Under the pieces are notes generated by a model. That model was not told where the DNA came from. It did not search any database and was given only the letters and a program-made list of their open reading frames with translations. The position numbers and the translations under genes are program-made. A DNA stretch of 64,000 bases from Dyella kyungheensis (GTDB taxonomy: Bacteria > Pseudomonadota > Gammaproteobacteria > Xanthomonadales > Rhodanobacteraceae): assembly GCF_016905005.1 (NCBI RefSeq), contig NZ_JADIKC010000005.1, positions 62,001 to 126,000 of the forward strand. Direction: 5' to 3'. Below, piece by piece: positions 1-9,361 of the stretch (position 1 is its first letter; the number at the start of each line of letters is the position of its first letter).

Positions 1-449
1 GCTCCGAGCGCCTTCGCAATGAACTGGAAAAGCTTAAAGGCACCGATCGGCCGCAGATCATCGCGGCCATTGCCGAGGCGCGCGCACATGGCGATCTGAA
101 AGAAAACGCCGAGTATCACGCCGCCCGCGAGCAGCAGAGCTTTATCGAAGGACGCATCGCTGCGTTGGAAGCCTTGCTGTCCACGGCGGAAGTCATCGAT
201 GTCACTCGTCTTGCGGCCGGTTCGCGCGTGGTGTTTGGCGCAACCGTTGACCTGGAAGACGAGGACAGCGGCGAAGCGGTGACCTATCAGATCGTTGGCG
301 ATCTGGAAGCCGACATCAAGCAGCGCCTGATTGCCGTGTCCTCGCCGATTGCCCGCGCGCTGATCGGCAAGAGTGAAGGCGACAGCTTTGAATTCACCGC
401 ACCCAATGGCGTGAAGAGCTACGCGATCGTCGGCGTGCGTTACCAGTAA
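1..449 (+). CDS. greA: Transcription elongation factor GreA (5' end outside window)
   Basis: The reading frame is open from base 3 and ends at TAA 447-449. The visible 148 residues cover most of GreA (usual length about 158). GreA binds backtracked RNA polymerase through the secondary channel and stimulates cleavage of the extruded 3' RNA. The N-terminal coiled-coil hairpin is visible, including the family-typical stretch [14 protein letters not shown], which carries the acidic tip residues. It is followed by the globular FKBP-like C-terminal domain ending [13 protein letters not shown]. An internal TTG at 165 is not the start, because the coiled coil is encoded upstream in the same frame. 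An intrinsic terminator follows directly. Confidence 0.96.
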   Translation, partial: SERLRNELEKLKGTDRPQIIAAIAEARAHGDLKENAEYHAAREQQSFIEGRIAALEALLSTAEVIDVTRLAAGSRVVFGATVDLEDEDSGEAVTYQIVGDLEADIKQRLIAVSSPIARALIGKSEGDSFEFTAPNGVKSYAIVGVRYQ

Positions 450-464
450 GTTGCTTGAACCGAA

Positions 465-499
465 GGCCCTCTCTTCGCAAGGAGAGAGGGCCTTTTTTT
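465..499 (+). terminator. Intrinsic terminator of greA
   Basis: A 10-bp perfect stem (GGCCCTCTCT 465-474 with AGAGAGGGCC 483-492) and an 8-nt loop are followed by seven T residues (493-499), 15 bases after the greA stop codon. The CPBP gene on the other strand ends at 507, so the hairpin separates the two convergent genes. Confidence 0.93.
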
Positions 500-506
500 G
501 CGTCGC

Positions 507-1274
507 TCATTCTCCGGCGCGGCCTTCAATGAGTGCCTGCGCACGCTCGGGCGCGTCCCGGCTGGGCCAGTAGATCGCCAGTACCTGGACATCGACGAGT
601 ACGTGCAGAAGCATCGGCAAGGCCAGGTTGCCCGTCACCAGAGCGAGCAGGCCAAAGACCAGTCCCGCGATGGTGGTGGCAATCACCCCTTGCCGTCCCT
701 GGTAGATATGGCACAGGCCAAATACCAGCGAGCTGGCGACGAGCGCTCCGGCAACGCCCAAGTTGGGTCCGCCCCAGCTTCCCGCCAGATACGCCATCAG
801 GAAGCCGCGATAAAGCCACTCTTCGCAGATGCCGGCAGTCACACTAACGAACGCCCACCAGCAGCGCTCGCGGGAAGACACCGGCAACACGAATTGCAAA
901 CGGCTGAAGGCGCGCAGATATCGCGGGCGCGCAGCAGGCACGAGCAGGGTGTGCACGCCCGGCCATAGCGCCAGGGCGAAGTAGGCCGCCAGCCCTACGA
1001 CGAGGCCGATGCGTAGTGAGGGCAGGGCGACGAACCAGGGATTGGACGATGAAGTGGGGTGGATGGTCCATGGCCTGCCCCAGGGAGTGATGGCCGCCAC
1101 GACGAGTGCCGTCAGCCAAAGCCAGCAGGCCGCCTTGCGATAAAAGTGAAGGCGCCCCCCGGTAGTGCTCCGCTGGCGAAGCCGCCGGGCGTCTTGCAGG
1201 TCCAGCCAGGGCGCCACGCACGCCAGCCACGCGGCACACAGCGCCAGAGGAATCCCGGTCGTCGACAGCATCAT
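507..1274 (-). CDS. CPBP family intramembrane metalloprotease
   Basis: A 255-residue polytopic membrane protein of the CPBP (CAAX protease and bacteriocin-processing, Abi) family. The three signature motifs are present: EEWLYR (E151, E152, R156), FGLCH (H189) and HVLVD (H224, D228). These form the buried glutamate/histidine metal site of the Rce1-like glutamyl proteases. Hydrophobic stretches lie at roughly 5-25, 48-66, 85-105, 140-160, 170-190 and 197-225. The gene is divergent from a TetR regulator, with a perfect 16-bp palindrome in the 61-bp spacer, so it is probably the target of that regulator. The substrate is unknown; family members have been linked to prenyl-protein processing, bacteriocin self-immunity and signalling. 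Confidence 0.85.
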   Translation of the reverse strand: MMLSTTGIPLALCAAWLACVAPWLDLQDARRLRQRSTTGGRLHFYRKAACWLWLTALVVAAITPWGRPWTIHPTSSSNPWFVALPSLRIGLVVGLAAYFALALWPGVHTLLVPAARPRYLRAFSRLQFVLPVSSRERCWWAFVSVTAGICEEWLYRGFLMAYLAGSWGGPNLGVAGALVASSLVFGLCHIYQGRQGVIATTIAGLVFGLLALVTGNLALPMLLHVLVDVQVLAIYWPSRDAPERAQALIEGRAGE

Positions 1275-1291
1275 GATCGCGCCTTAAAGTA

Positions 1292-1307
1292 AATGTAAAT
1301 TTACATT
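1292..1307. promoter_or_regulatory. Probable TetR operator between CPBP and TetR genes
   Basis: AATGTAAATTTACATT is a perfect 16-bp palindrome in the 61-bp divergent spacer, 18 bases from the CPBP start and 29 bases from the TetR start. AT-rich sequence continues on its right side. TetR proteins usually bind palindromes of this size between themselves and a divergent target. Binding by this particular regulator is an inference from position and symmetry. Confidence 0.72.
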
Positions 1308-1335
1308 CGCATTTATTCTGGGCATTGTCCAGCGC

Positions 1336-1983
1336 ATGGCCACGAAGAAGACATCCAGGGTGCTCGAACCCCAGCAGCAGCGGAGCCGCGATACGGTCGA
1401 CCGTCTGCTTGCCGCGACCGTGAAAGCGCTGGACCAGGACGGGCTGGAAGGGGCGGTGGTGCCGAAAATCGCGGCGCTGGCCGGCGTGGCGCCAGCGAGC
1501 ATCTATCGCCGCTTTCCGGACAAGGATGCGCTGCTGCGCGAAGCCTTCCTGCATATGCTTCGCTCCAGCAACACGGGGAATCGCGAGCACCTGCGCACCA
1601 TGCTGTTGCGCGACACCCTGGAGGGCTCCGCCGCGCAGCTGATGGAATTGTTGTTCGCACAGTACCGCCGTCATCCGCGCCTGATGCGGGCGTTGATGCG
1701 TTTCCTGGAATCGGAGGGAGCCTCCGAGTTCGCCAACGAAGTACGCCTGCACATTGCCGAGAACATCGAGCAGGTGGTCGAAGTGTTGCAGGCGTTTCGC
1801 GAGGAGGTCCGTCATCGCTTCCCGCGCCGGGCGTTGCAATTTGCGGTGCTCTCGGCAGCGGGCGCGATCGAGAGCTTTGCGCTTGAACCGGTGTCGCTAT
1901 GGCAGACCGTGCTGCCCATGTCCGACCGGCAGTTCCAGGCCGAGCAGGCGCGCAGTTTCGTGGCCTATCTGCGCCAGCCCTGA
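1336..1983 (+). CDS. TetR/AcrR family transcriptional regulator
   Basis: A 215-residue one-component repressor. The N-terminal helix-turn-helix domain spans about residues 16-62, with the typical stretch IAALAGVAPASIYRRFPDKD as recognition region. The C-terminal ligand-binding half (about 75-215) is helical and not recognisable as a specific ligand class. The ATG at 1336 gives a normal short tail before the DNA-binding domain. The gene diverges from the CPBP protease, with a perfect palindrome in between, suggesting autoregulation and control of that protease. It ends at a bidirectional terminator shared with rpmJ. Confidence 0.9.
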   Translation: MATKKTSRVLEPQQQRSRDTVDRLLAATVKALDQDGLEGAVVPKIAALAGVAPASIYRRFPDKDALLREAFLHMLRSSNTGNREHLRTMLLRDTLEGSAAQLMELLFAQYRRHPRLMRALMRFLESEGASEFANEVRLHIAENIEQVVEVLQAFREEVRHRFPRRALQFAVLSAAGAIESFALEPVSLWQTVLPMSDRQFQAEQARSFVAYLRQP

Positions 1984-1994
1984 CCGCGGGCCAT

Positions 1995-2022
1995 AAAAAA
2001 GGCCGCTTTCGCGGCCTTTTTT
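1995..2022. terminator. Bidirectional terminator between tetR and rpmJ
   Basis: GGCCGC (2001-2006) and GCGGCC (2011-2016) form a GC stem flanked by an A-run on the left and a T-run on the right, so it can stop transcription on both strands. It lies between the convergent TetR gene (ends 1983) and rpmJ (ends 2043). Confidence 0.9.
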
Positions 2023-2042
2023 CGTCTCATCGCAGCTAATGA

Positions 2043-2168
2043 TTAGCGCTGACGAGCCTTGAAACGCGGGTTGCTCTTGCAGATCACGAACACCTTGCCG
2101 CGACGACGCACAACCTTGCAATCACGGTGCCGCGCCTTGGCGGACTTCAATGAGGAAAGCACCTTCAC
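2043..2168 (-). CDS. rpmJ: 50S ribosomal protein L36, zinc-free (C-minus) form
   Basis: A short gene with a GTG start at 2168 encoding 41 residues that begin [20 protein letters not shown] (Met at position 1 in vivo) and end [12 protein letters not shown] good ribosome-binding site (AGGAG, 2174-2178) lies 5 bases upstream of the GTG. L36 sits near the peptidyl-transferase region of the 50S subunit. The sequence lacks the four-ligand Cys/His zinc ribbon of classical L36; only Cys17 and Cys35 remain. It matches the YkgO-type paralogue that bacteria use when zinc is scarce. In xanthomonads this form is often stand-alone, away from the spc operon, as here. No zinc-repressor (Zur) box was recognised upstream. 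Confidence 0.95.
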   Translation of the reverse strand: MKVLSSLKSAKARHRDCKVVRRRGKVFVICKSNPRFKARQR

Positions 2169-2296
2169 GGCCAGCTCCTGAAACTATTAAAAGAAAAATA
2201 CAAGACGGCGAGTGTAAACAGTTTCCAGGAGTCGCACAAGTCTTTGGATCGCCTGCCAATTGCCGGCCCATGGCGGCGCGGCCAGGCGCTGCGGGC

Positions 2297-3193
2297 TCAG
2301 TCGGACTCGGTCATGGCGCTCAGGAAGCGCCTGACCACGGGCGACGGCTCATCGATGCGGCTGGCGAGGGCCAGCAGCATATAGGCATCGGGGTCCTCCA
2401 GGCGCAGGTATTTCACCCCGGGCAGGCTCACCGAGCGCATCGAAGCAGGCACCAGGGCCAGCCCCATGCCCGCGGCCACCAGCACCAGCAAGCCATTGAT
2501 CTGCTGCGCCTGCTGGCTGATCAGCGGGTGGAAGTTGGCCTTGGCGGCGATCTGGGTGAGGCGGTCGTACAGCGTGGCGGCCAGTTCGCGAGGCTGAACC
2601 ACGAAGGCTTCCATGGCCACTTCGCGTAGCCAGATGCTTTCCCGGTCCGCCAGCGGGTGATTGGCGGGCAGGGCGAGCAGCAAGGGCTCGCGGTCGATCA
2701 CGTCCAGGCGCAACAGTCGGGCCATGCCGGGGTGTTCGGGTTCGTCGCGCACGAAGCCGACGTCCACTTCGCCCGCCAGCAGCGCGGCGTACTGCTGCTC
2801 GGTGTACATCTCGCTGAGGATCAGCCGCACCTGCGGGGCAAAGCTGCGATAGCGCAGCAGGGTCTGCGGCAGGGCGGGATGGAAGGTCACCGACACCGTG
2901 TAGGCCAGCCGCAGCTTGCCGCTGAAGCCGGTGGCGGCGTCGGCCATCTGCGCGCGGGCCTCTTCAGCCTTGGCCAGGATCTGCCGCGCCTGTTCCAGGA
3001 ACAGTTTGCCCGATTCGGTCAGCGAGACGTTGCGCTTGTTCCGCTCCAGCAGGCGCACCCCAAGGTCGTTCTCAAGCGATTGTATCTGCTGAGAAAGAGG
3101 GGGCTGCGAGATGTACAGCCGCTGGGCTGCGCGGGTGAAGCTCAGCTCCTCGGCGACCGTTACAAAGTAACGAAGCTGTCTGAAGTCGAACAT
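2297..3193 (-). CDS. LysR-type transcriptional regulator (CatM/BenM/HcaR-like)
   Basis: A 298-residue LysR regulator. The winged helix-turn-helix spans residues 1-60 (MFDFRQLRYFVTVAEELSFT, then AAQRLYISQPPLSQQIQSLE). The effector-binding domain runs from about 90 to 295. The N-terminus and the effector domain resemble regulators of aromatic-acid catabolism (BenM/CatM/HcaR group), but no aromatic catabolic genes lie nearby. It starts just left of an AT-rich 80-base stretch that should hold its promoter, and it diverges from the candidate small RNA at 3276. Its effector and targets cannot be read from the sequence. Confidence 0.9.
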   Translation of the reverse strand: MFDFRQLRYFVTVAEELSFTRAAQRLYISQPPLSQQIQSLENDLGVRLLERNKRNVSLTESGKLFLEQARQILAKAEEARAQMADAATGFSGKLRLAYTVSVTFHPALPQTLLRYRSFAPQVRLILSEMYTEQQYAALLAGEVDVGFVRDEPEHPGMARLLRLDVIDREPLLLALPANHPLADRESIWLREVAMEAFVVQPRELAATLYDRLTQIAAKANFHPLISQQAQQINGLLVLVAAGMGLALVPASMRSVSLPGVKYLRLEDPDAYMLLALASRIDEPSPVVRRFLSAMTESD

Positions 3194-3275
3194 GAGAGGG
3201 CTTTAATATGGTTTTCGAATAAGTCGACGCCTAAATATATATTTGTTTCTATAACCCGTCGATCATAATATTTCT

Positions 3276-3448
3276 TCCGTCCCGCCACCGTCCCCTCCCC
3301 CCAGGTGGCGACGACCCTCGCCCCGCTGCGACGCTATCCCCGCGATATCTGGTCTTCCTCCCCCCAGACCCATATCGACGCGTCGACTAGCGGGGCGCTT
3401 TCTTTTCAAGCACAACGCCCGGCCTTGCGCCGGGCGTTGTCGTTTCTG
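3276..3448 (+). ncRNA. Candidate C-rich structured small RNA (sX13-like)
   Basis: The 338-base gap between lysR and fadH holds a compact set of hairpins on the plus strand. Hairpin 1 pairs 3283-3289 with 3304-3310 (7 bp) around the loop GTCCCCTCCCCCCA. A 9-bp long-range stem pairs CGCCCCGCT (3319-3327) with AGCGGGGCG (3389-3397). It encloses hairpin 2, which pairs 3343-3348 with 3372-3377 and 3351-3355 with 3366-3370 around the loop TCCTCCCCCC. A final 12-bp hairpin (3412-3423 with 3429-3440) resembles a terminator, followed by a short T-rich stretch. A possible promoter (TTGTTT 3243-3248, CATAAT 3264-3269, spacer 15) puts the start near 3276. Exposed C-rich loops that pair with G-rich ribosome-binding sites are the hallmark of Xanthomonas sX13. 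Homology is inferred from architecture only, and no open frame here looks coding. Confidence 0.5.
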
Positions 3449-3466
3449 CGGTCGTTCAACTGCCTT

Positions 3467-3520
3467 CTGTGGGAGCGCACCCTGTGCGCGACTGGGGCGG
3501 CCTCAGTCGCGCACAGGGCG
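3467..3520. repeat. Intergenic palindromic repeat, copy A (right arm truncated)
   Basis: Begins CTGTGGGAGCGCACCCTGTG and continues into GCGCGAC. The opposite arm (GTCGCGCACAGGG) starts at 3506 but diverges before the expected TGCGCTCCCACA. It has the same arm sequence as the elements at 39627, 52351 and 55795. It lies 12 bases beyond the stop codon of fadH. Confidence 0.8.
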
Positions 3521-3531
3521 AAACGAGCTCA

Positions 3532-5568
<2,037 letters not shown>

Positions 5569-5638
5569 TCAAACGATCGTATGAATGTGCCTGCTTGATG
5601 CGTTTGAAAGCAAGCGCCGGCGCAATGCGCCTGGCAAA

Positions 5639-5896
5639 TCAGCCGAGCAGTTCCTGCACCAGCGCGATGTAACGCTGCATCGCCTGCTCCTCGGAAATGC
5701 CCCGCAGCTTGGCCCAGGCCTCGTATTTGGCCGTGCCGACGAAATCGAAGAAGCCGGGCGCGTCGCCGTGGACGTCGCCTTCCGAGCCTTGCTTGTACAG
5801 GGCGTAGAGCTTGAGCAGCGTGTCGTTATCCGGTCGCAGGCCAAGCTGCTGGATATCTTCGGCGGCCTGATCGAATTCGCGACGCAGATCGGTCAT
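5639..5896 (-). CDS. Acyl-CoA-binding protein
   Basis: An 85-residue cytosolic carrier of long-chain acyl-CoA esters (ACBP fold, four helices). The start at 5896 (MTDLRREFDQAAEDI) gives the normal ACBP length of about 86 residues. The frame stays open upstream as far as 6088, but that part overlaps cmk on the other strand and has no ACBP character. The family core LKLYALYKQGSEGDV and the later KYEAWAKLRGISEEQAMQRY are clear and contain the conserved ligand-contacting Tyr, Lys and Trp residues. It lies just upstream of fadH on the same strand (73-base gap), consistent with shared fatty-acid metabolism. Confidence 0.93.
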   Translation of the reverse strand: MTDLRREFDQAAEDIQQLGLRPDNDTLLKLYALYKQGSEGDVHGDAPGFFDFVGTAKYEAWAKLRGISEEQAMQRYIALVQELLG

Positions 5897-6011
5897 GGTT
5901 TCAAGGTGCATGGGTCTGACGGAAGAGAGATGGCGAGTGGACATCCCGCGTTCCGTGCGAGGACCAACGCGATAGCATAGGCGTTTTCTTCCGTCCCCGT
6001 CAGGAGCGCCC

Positions 6012-6692
6012 ATGACCTCGTCCTCGTCCGTCCCCGTTCTCACCATCGACGGACCCTCGGGGTCAGGCAAGGGCACCATCAGTCGCATGGTCGCTGAGAA
6101 ACTGGGCTGGCGGCTGCTGGACTCCGGCGCCCTGTACCGGGCCGTGGGCTATGCGGCGGGCATGGAGGGGCTGGATCTGTCCGACGCCGAGGCCGTGACC
6201 CGCTGCGCCCAGACCACCAAGATCCGCTTCGTGGCCGCCACCGACGGCAGCGACACCCGGGTGATGGTCAACGGGCACGATGCCACCGACGAATTGCGCA
6301 CCGAAACGGCCGGTGGCGCGGCCTCGGCGATTGCCTCGATTCCTTCGGTACGTCAGGCACTTGTGGACATGCAGCTGGCTTTCCGCAAGGCCCCGGGCCT
6401 GGTCGCCGACGGGCGCGACATGGGTACCGTGATCTTCCCCGAGGCCCCGTTCAAGGTGTTCCTTACCGCCAGCGCCGCCGAGCGGGCGAAAAGACGCTAT
6501 AAGCAGTTGAAGGAAAAGGGGCTGAGCGTTACACTTGCCACTCTTCAGCGCGAGATCGAAGCGCGCGACGAACGTGATGCCTCACGAACCGTCGCGCCGC
6601 TCAAGCCGGCCGCCGATGCGGTTTTCATCGATACCACCGGCATGGGCATCGACGTTGTCGTCGCGAAAGTATTGGCTGTCGTGCGGCCCTGA
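6012..6692 (+). CDS. cmk: Cytidylate kinase
   Basis: A 226-residue nucleoside monophosphate kinase converting CMP and dCMP to their diphosphates with ATP. The P-loop GPSGSGKG lies at residues 14-21. The NMP-binding region follows ([15 protein letters not shown]). The typical [19 protein letters not shown] segment and the lid region [13 protein letters not shown] are also present. Length and motifs are standard for bacterial Cmk. As in many gammaproteobacteria it lies directly upstream of rpsA, here separated by 167 bases that contain a weak terminator-like hairpin, so rpsA probably has its own promoter as well. Confidence 0.97.
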   Translation: MTSSSSVPVLTIDGPSGSGKGTISRMVAEKLGWRLLDSGALYRAVGYAAGMEGLDLSDAEAVTRCAQTTKIRFVAATDGSDTRVMVNGHDATDELRTETAGGAASAIASIPSVRQALVDMQLAFRKAPGLVADGRDMGTVIFPEAPFKVFLTASAAERAKRRYKQLKEKGLSVTLATLQREIEARDERDASRTVAPLKPAADAVFIDTTGMGIDVVVAKVLAVVRP

Positions 6693-6715
6693 TGGGCTGC
6701 CGACGGTCGTTGGTG

Positions 6716-6737
6716 CCTCTACCGCGGTAGGGGTTTT
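6716..6737 (+). terminator. Weak terminator or attenuator between cmk and rpsA
   Basis: CCTCTAC (6716-6722) pairs with GTAGGGG (6727-6733), including one G-U pair, around the loop CGCG and is followed by only four T residues. It could reduce read-through from cmk into rpsA. The short T-run makes full termination doubtful. Confidence 0.45.
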
Positions 6738-6859
6738 GGTCAACGGTGCCGAGGGAGCTTTTTCCCGAAGACACCCATAGCCGGTGGGCCGATAGTCCAT
6801 GCGCTTTTCATCCGACGGCGCGTAAGGACTGAAGGCCTTTTCTCATTTCTGGAATCAAC

Positions 6860-8533
6860 ATGACTGAAAGTTTTGCCGAACTGTTTGAACAGAGCCAACA
6901 GGCTATCTCCAAGCTGAAGCCGGGCGCGATCGTCACGGGTATCGTTGTGGAAATCCGCAACGACGTCGTCGTGATCAACGCTGGCCTGAAGAGCGAAGGC
7001 ATCGTCCCGATCGAGCAGTTCAAGGACGAGAGCGGAGAGCTGGAAGTGCAGGTAGGCGACGAGGTGAAGGTTGCCCTCGACGCCCTGGAAGACGGTTTCG
7101 GCGAGACCAAGCTCTCCCGTGAGAAGGCCAAGCGTTCCATGGTTTGGGACGACCTCGAGCAGGCCTTCGACAAGGAAGAGACCATCACCGGCAAGATCTC
7201 CGGCAAGGTCAAGGGTGGTTTCACCGTCGACATCAAGGACGTCCGCGCATTCCTGCCGGGCTCGCTGGTCGACGTGCGTCCGGTCCGCGATCCGGTTTAC
7301 CTGGAAGGCAAGGACCTCGAGTTCAAGATCATCAAGCTCGACCGCAAGCGCAACAACGTTGTGGTCAGCCGCCGCGCCGTCGTCGAGACCGAGTTCTCCG
7401 AAGAGCGCGAGAAGCTGCTTGAGCGCCTCACCGAAGGTGCGGTGGTCAAGGGCACGGTCAAGAACCTCACCGACTACGGCGCGTTCGTGGACCTGGGCGG
7501 TATCGACGGCCTGCTGCACATCACCGACATGGCGTGGAAGCGCGTGCGTCATCCGTCCGAAGTCGTCAACGTCGGCGACGAGCTGGACGTCCGCGTGCTG
7601 AAGTACGACCGCGAGCGCAACCGCGTGTCGCTGGGCCTGAAGCAGCTGGGCGACGACCCGTGGGTCGCCATCGCTCGCCGCTACCCGGTCGGCAGCCGCC
7701 TGTTCGGCAAGGTCTCCAACGTCACCGATTACGGTTGCTTCGTCGAGATCGAGCCGGGCGTGGAAGGCCTCGTGCACGTTTCCGAAATGGATTGGACCAA
7801 CAAGAACGTCAACCCGGCCAAGGTGGTGCAGGTCGGTGACGAGACCGAGGTCATGGTCCTGGACGTGGATGAAGAGCGTCGCCGCATCTCGCTGGGTATC
7901 AAGCAGACCCGCTCGAACCCGTGGGAAGCTTTCGCAGCGATGCACAAGAAGAACGACAAGGTGTCCGGTCAGATCAAGTCGATCACCGACTTCGGCATCT
8001 TCATCGGTCTGGACGGCGGCATCGACGGCCTGGTTCACCTGTCCGACATCTCCTGGCAGGCCTCGGGCGAAGATCTGGTTCGTAACTTCAAGAAGGGCGA
8101 CGAGATCGAAGCCGTGGTGCTGGCCGTTGATCCGGAGCGCGAGCGCATCTCCCTCGGCATCAAGCAGATGGAGCAGGATCCGTTCGGTCAGTTCATGGCG
8201 ACCAATCCGCGCGGCACCATCGTCAACGGTACCGTCAAGGAAGTGGATGCCAAGGGCGCCGTGATCGACCTGGGCGAGGGCGTCGAGGGTTACCTGCGCG
8301 CCAACGACATCGCCAAGGAGCGCATCGACGATGCCACGCAGCATCTGAAGGTGGGCGACAAGGTCGAAGCCAAGTTCACCGGCATGGACCGCAAGGGCCG
8401 TCAGCTGCAGCTGTCGATCCGCGCCAAGGACGAAGAAGACGTTGCCGATGCCATGGCTGAGTACTCGTCCGCTTCCGGCGGCACGACCAAGCTTGGCGCG
8501 CTGCTCAAAGAGCAGCTCAACAAGGCTGACTAA
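6860..8533 (+). CDS. rpsA: 30S ribosomal protein S1
   Basis: A 557-residue protein with six tandem S1 RNA-binding (OB-fold) repeats, the usual length of gammaproteobacterial S1. Repeats 1-2 (about residues 20-185) are divergent and bind the ribosome through S2. Repeats 3-6 bind mRNA and show the recurring pattern V.G.V...[17 protein letters not shown] and [13 protein letters not shown]1 recruits mRNAs with structured or weak leaders for translation initiation. The codon choice is strongly biased (GGC, CGT, AAG), as expected for a highly expressed gene. A 12-bp hairpin follows and ihfB lies 77 bases downstream, the conserved order in this class. Confidence 0.98.
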   Translation: MTESFAELFEQSQQAISKLKPGAIVTGIVVEIRNDVVVINAGLKSEGIVPIEQFKDESGELEVQVGDEVKVALDALEDGFGETKLSREKAKRSMVWDDLEQAFDKEETITGKISGKVKGGFTVDIKDVRAFLPGSLVDVRPVRDPVYLEGKDLEFKIIKLDRKRNNVVVSRRAVVETEFSEEREKLLERLTEGAVVKGTVKNLTDYGAFVDLGGIDGLLHITDMAWKRVRHPSEVVNVGDELDVRVLKYDRERNRVSLGLKQLGDDPWVAIARRYPVGSRLFGKVSNVTDYGCFVEIEPGVEGLVHVSEMDWTNKNVNPAKVVQVGDETEVMVLDVDEERRRISLGIKQTRSNPWEAFAAMHKKNDKVSGQIKSITDFGIFIGLDGGIDGLVHLSDISWQASGEDLVRNFKKGDEIEAVVLAVDPERERISLGIKQMEQDPFGQFMATNPRGTIVNGTVKEVDAKGAVIDLGEGVEGYLRANDIAKERIDDATQHLKVGDKVEAKFTGMDRKGRQLQLSIRAKDEEDVADAMAEYSSASGGTTKLGALLKEQLNKAD

Positions 8534-8554
8534 GCAAAAAAGCAAAGCAGGAAT

Positions 8555-8582
8555 GCGGGGCGGCGATCAGTCGCCGCCCCGC
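8555..8582 (+). terminator. GC-rich hairpin between rpsA and ihfB
   Basis: A perfect 12-bp inverted repeat (GCGGGGCGGCGA 8555-8566, loop TCAG, TCGCCGCCCCGC 8571-8582) lies 21 bases after the rpsA stop. There is no T-run, so it is more likely an mRNA-stabilising or attenuating structure than a strong terminator. It would set the rpsA to ihfB transcript ratio. Confidence 0.6.
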
Positions 8583-8610
8583 GGTTACACGTCACGGACA
8601 TTGGGGACCC

Positions 8611-8898
8611 ATGACCAAATCCGAATTGATTGAGGCGCTGGCACGGCGTCAGACCCATCTCGCGTTCGCCGACGTGGAGTTGGCGGTCAAAAGCGTGATC
8701 GAACAGATGAGCCACGCCTTGTCCAATGGCGAGCGCATCGAGGTCCGAGGCTTCGGCAGCTTCGCGCTGCACTATCGTCCGCCGCGCATGGGACGCAATC
8801 CCAAGACCGGCGACGCCGTGGCCCTGCCGGGCAAGCATGTCCCGCATTTCAAGCCGGGCAAGGAATTGCGCGAGCGCGTCAACTTGAATCTGGAGTGA
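8611..8898 (+). CDS. ihfB: Integration host factor subunit beta
   Basis: A 95-residue HU/IHF-family DNA-bending protein. It pairs with IhfA to bend specific sites by roughly 160 degrees in transcription, replication and recombination. The beta-subunit signature [17 protein letters not shown] is at the N-terminus. The DNA-binding arm carries [15 protein letters not shown] with the intercalating proline region, followed by the end [14 protein letters not shown]. It sits between rpsA and lapA as in most gammaproteobacteria and has its own intrinsic terminator just downstream. Confidence 0.97.
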   Translation: MTKSELIEALARRQTHLAFADVELAVKSVIEQMSHALSNGERIEVRGFGSFALHYRPPRMGRNPKTGDAVALPGKHVPHFKPGKELRERVNLNLE

Positions 8899-8934
8899 TT
8901 CCCGGTCACGGGCATCGCTTCGGAGTGTTTTGGG

Positions 8935-8972
8935 AGGCAGGCGGCGACGAGCCGATCCTGCCTTCTTTTTTT
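8935..8972 (+). terminator. Intrinsic terminator of ihfB
   Basis: A two-part stem (AGGCAGG 8935-8941 with CCTGCCT 8957-8963; CGGC with GCCG inside, loop GACGA) is followed by TCTTTTTTT. It ends the rpsA-ihfB transcript before lapA. Confidence 0.88.
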
Positions 8973-9091
8973 GCGTCGCGGCGATGACCAGCGGATGTCG
9001 CAAGCGCAAAAAGGGAATCCATCTTCCAGTTTATGAAGCACGGCCGAATGGCCGCCTGTGACGGCTCCCGGCAATCGGGTAAAGTCGCGCT

Positions 9092-9361
9092 ATGCGACTG
9101 ATCGTTACGCTGATTCTCCTGCTCTTCATCGCGGCCGGCATCGTGCTTGGTGCACTCAATGCCGATCTGGTCGGCTATGACCTGGGCTTCGTGCGCCTGT
9201 CCCTGCCCAAGGGAGCGGCCCTGCTGCTGGCGCTGGTGATCGGCTGGCTGCTGGGCGGACTCACCGCGTGGCTGGGCGTCAGTTCCAGGCAGCATCGCCT
9301 GCGTCGCAGGGCTCTGGGCCAGGCCGGTGGCAAGACCAAGACCTCTCCGGCTGGTGCATGA
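9092..9361 (+). CDS. lapA: Lipopolysaccharide assembly protein A (LapA, DUF1049)
   Basis: An 89-residue inner-membrane protein with two transmembrane helices (about 3-22 and 44-64) and a basic cytoplasmic tail (RQHRLRRRALGQ). LapA works with LapB in controlling LpxC stability and LPS assembly. The helices flank a short periplasmic loop (NADLVGYDLGFVRLSLPKG), which matches the DUF1049 pattern. The stop codon overlaps the lapB start (ATGA at 9358-9361), so the two are translationally coupled. Confidence 0.92.
   Translation: MRLIVTLILLLFIAAGIVLGALNADLVGYDLGFVRLSLPKGAALLLALVIGWLLGGLTAWLGVSSRQHRLRRRALGQAGGKTKTSPAGA

Noticed and set aside
6740-8545. A 601-codon open frame antisense to rpsA
   Set aside because: The sense strand is unquestionably S1; the antisense reading is low in protein-like pattern and is another bias effect.
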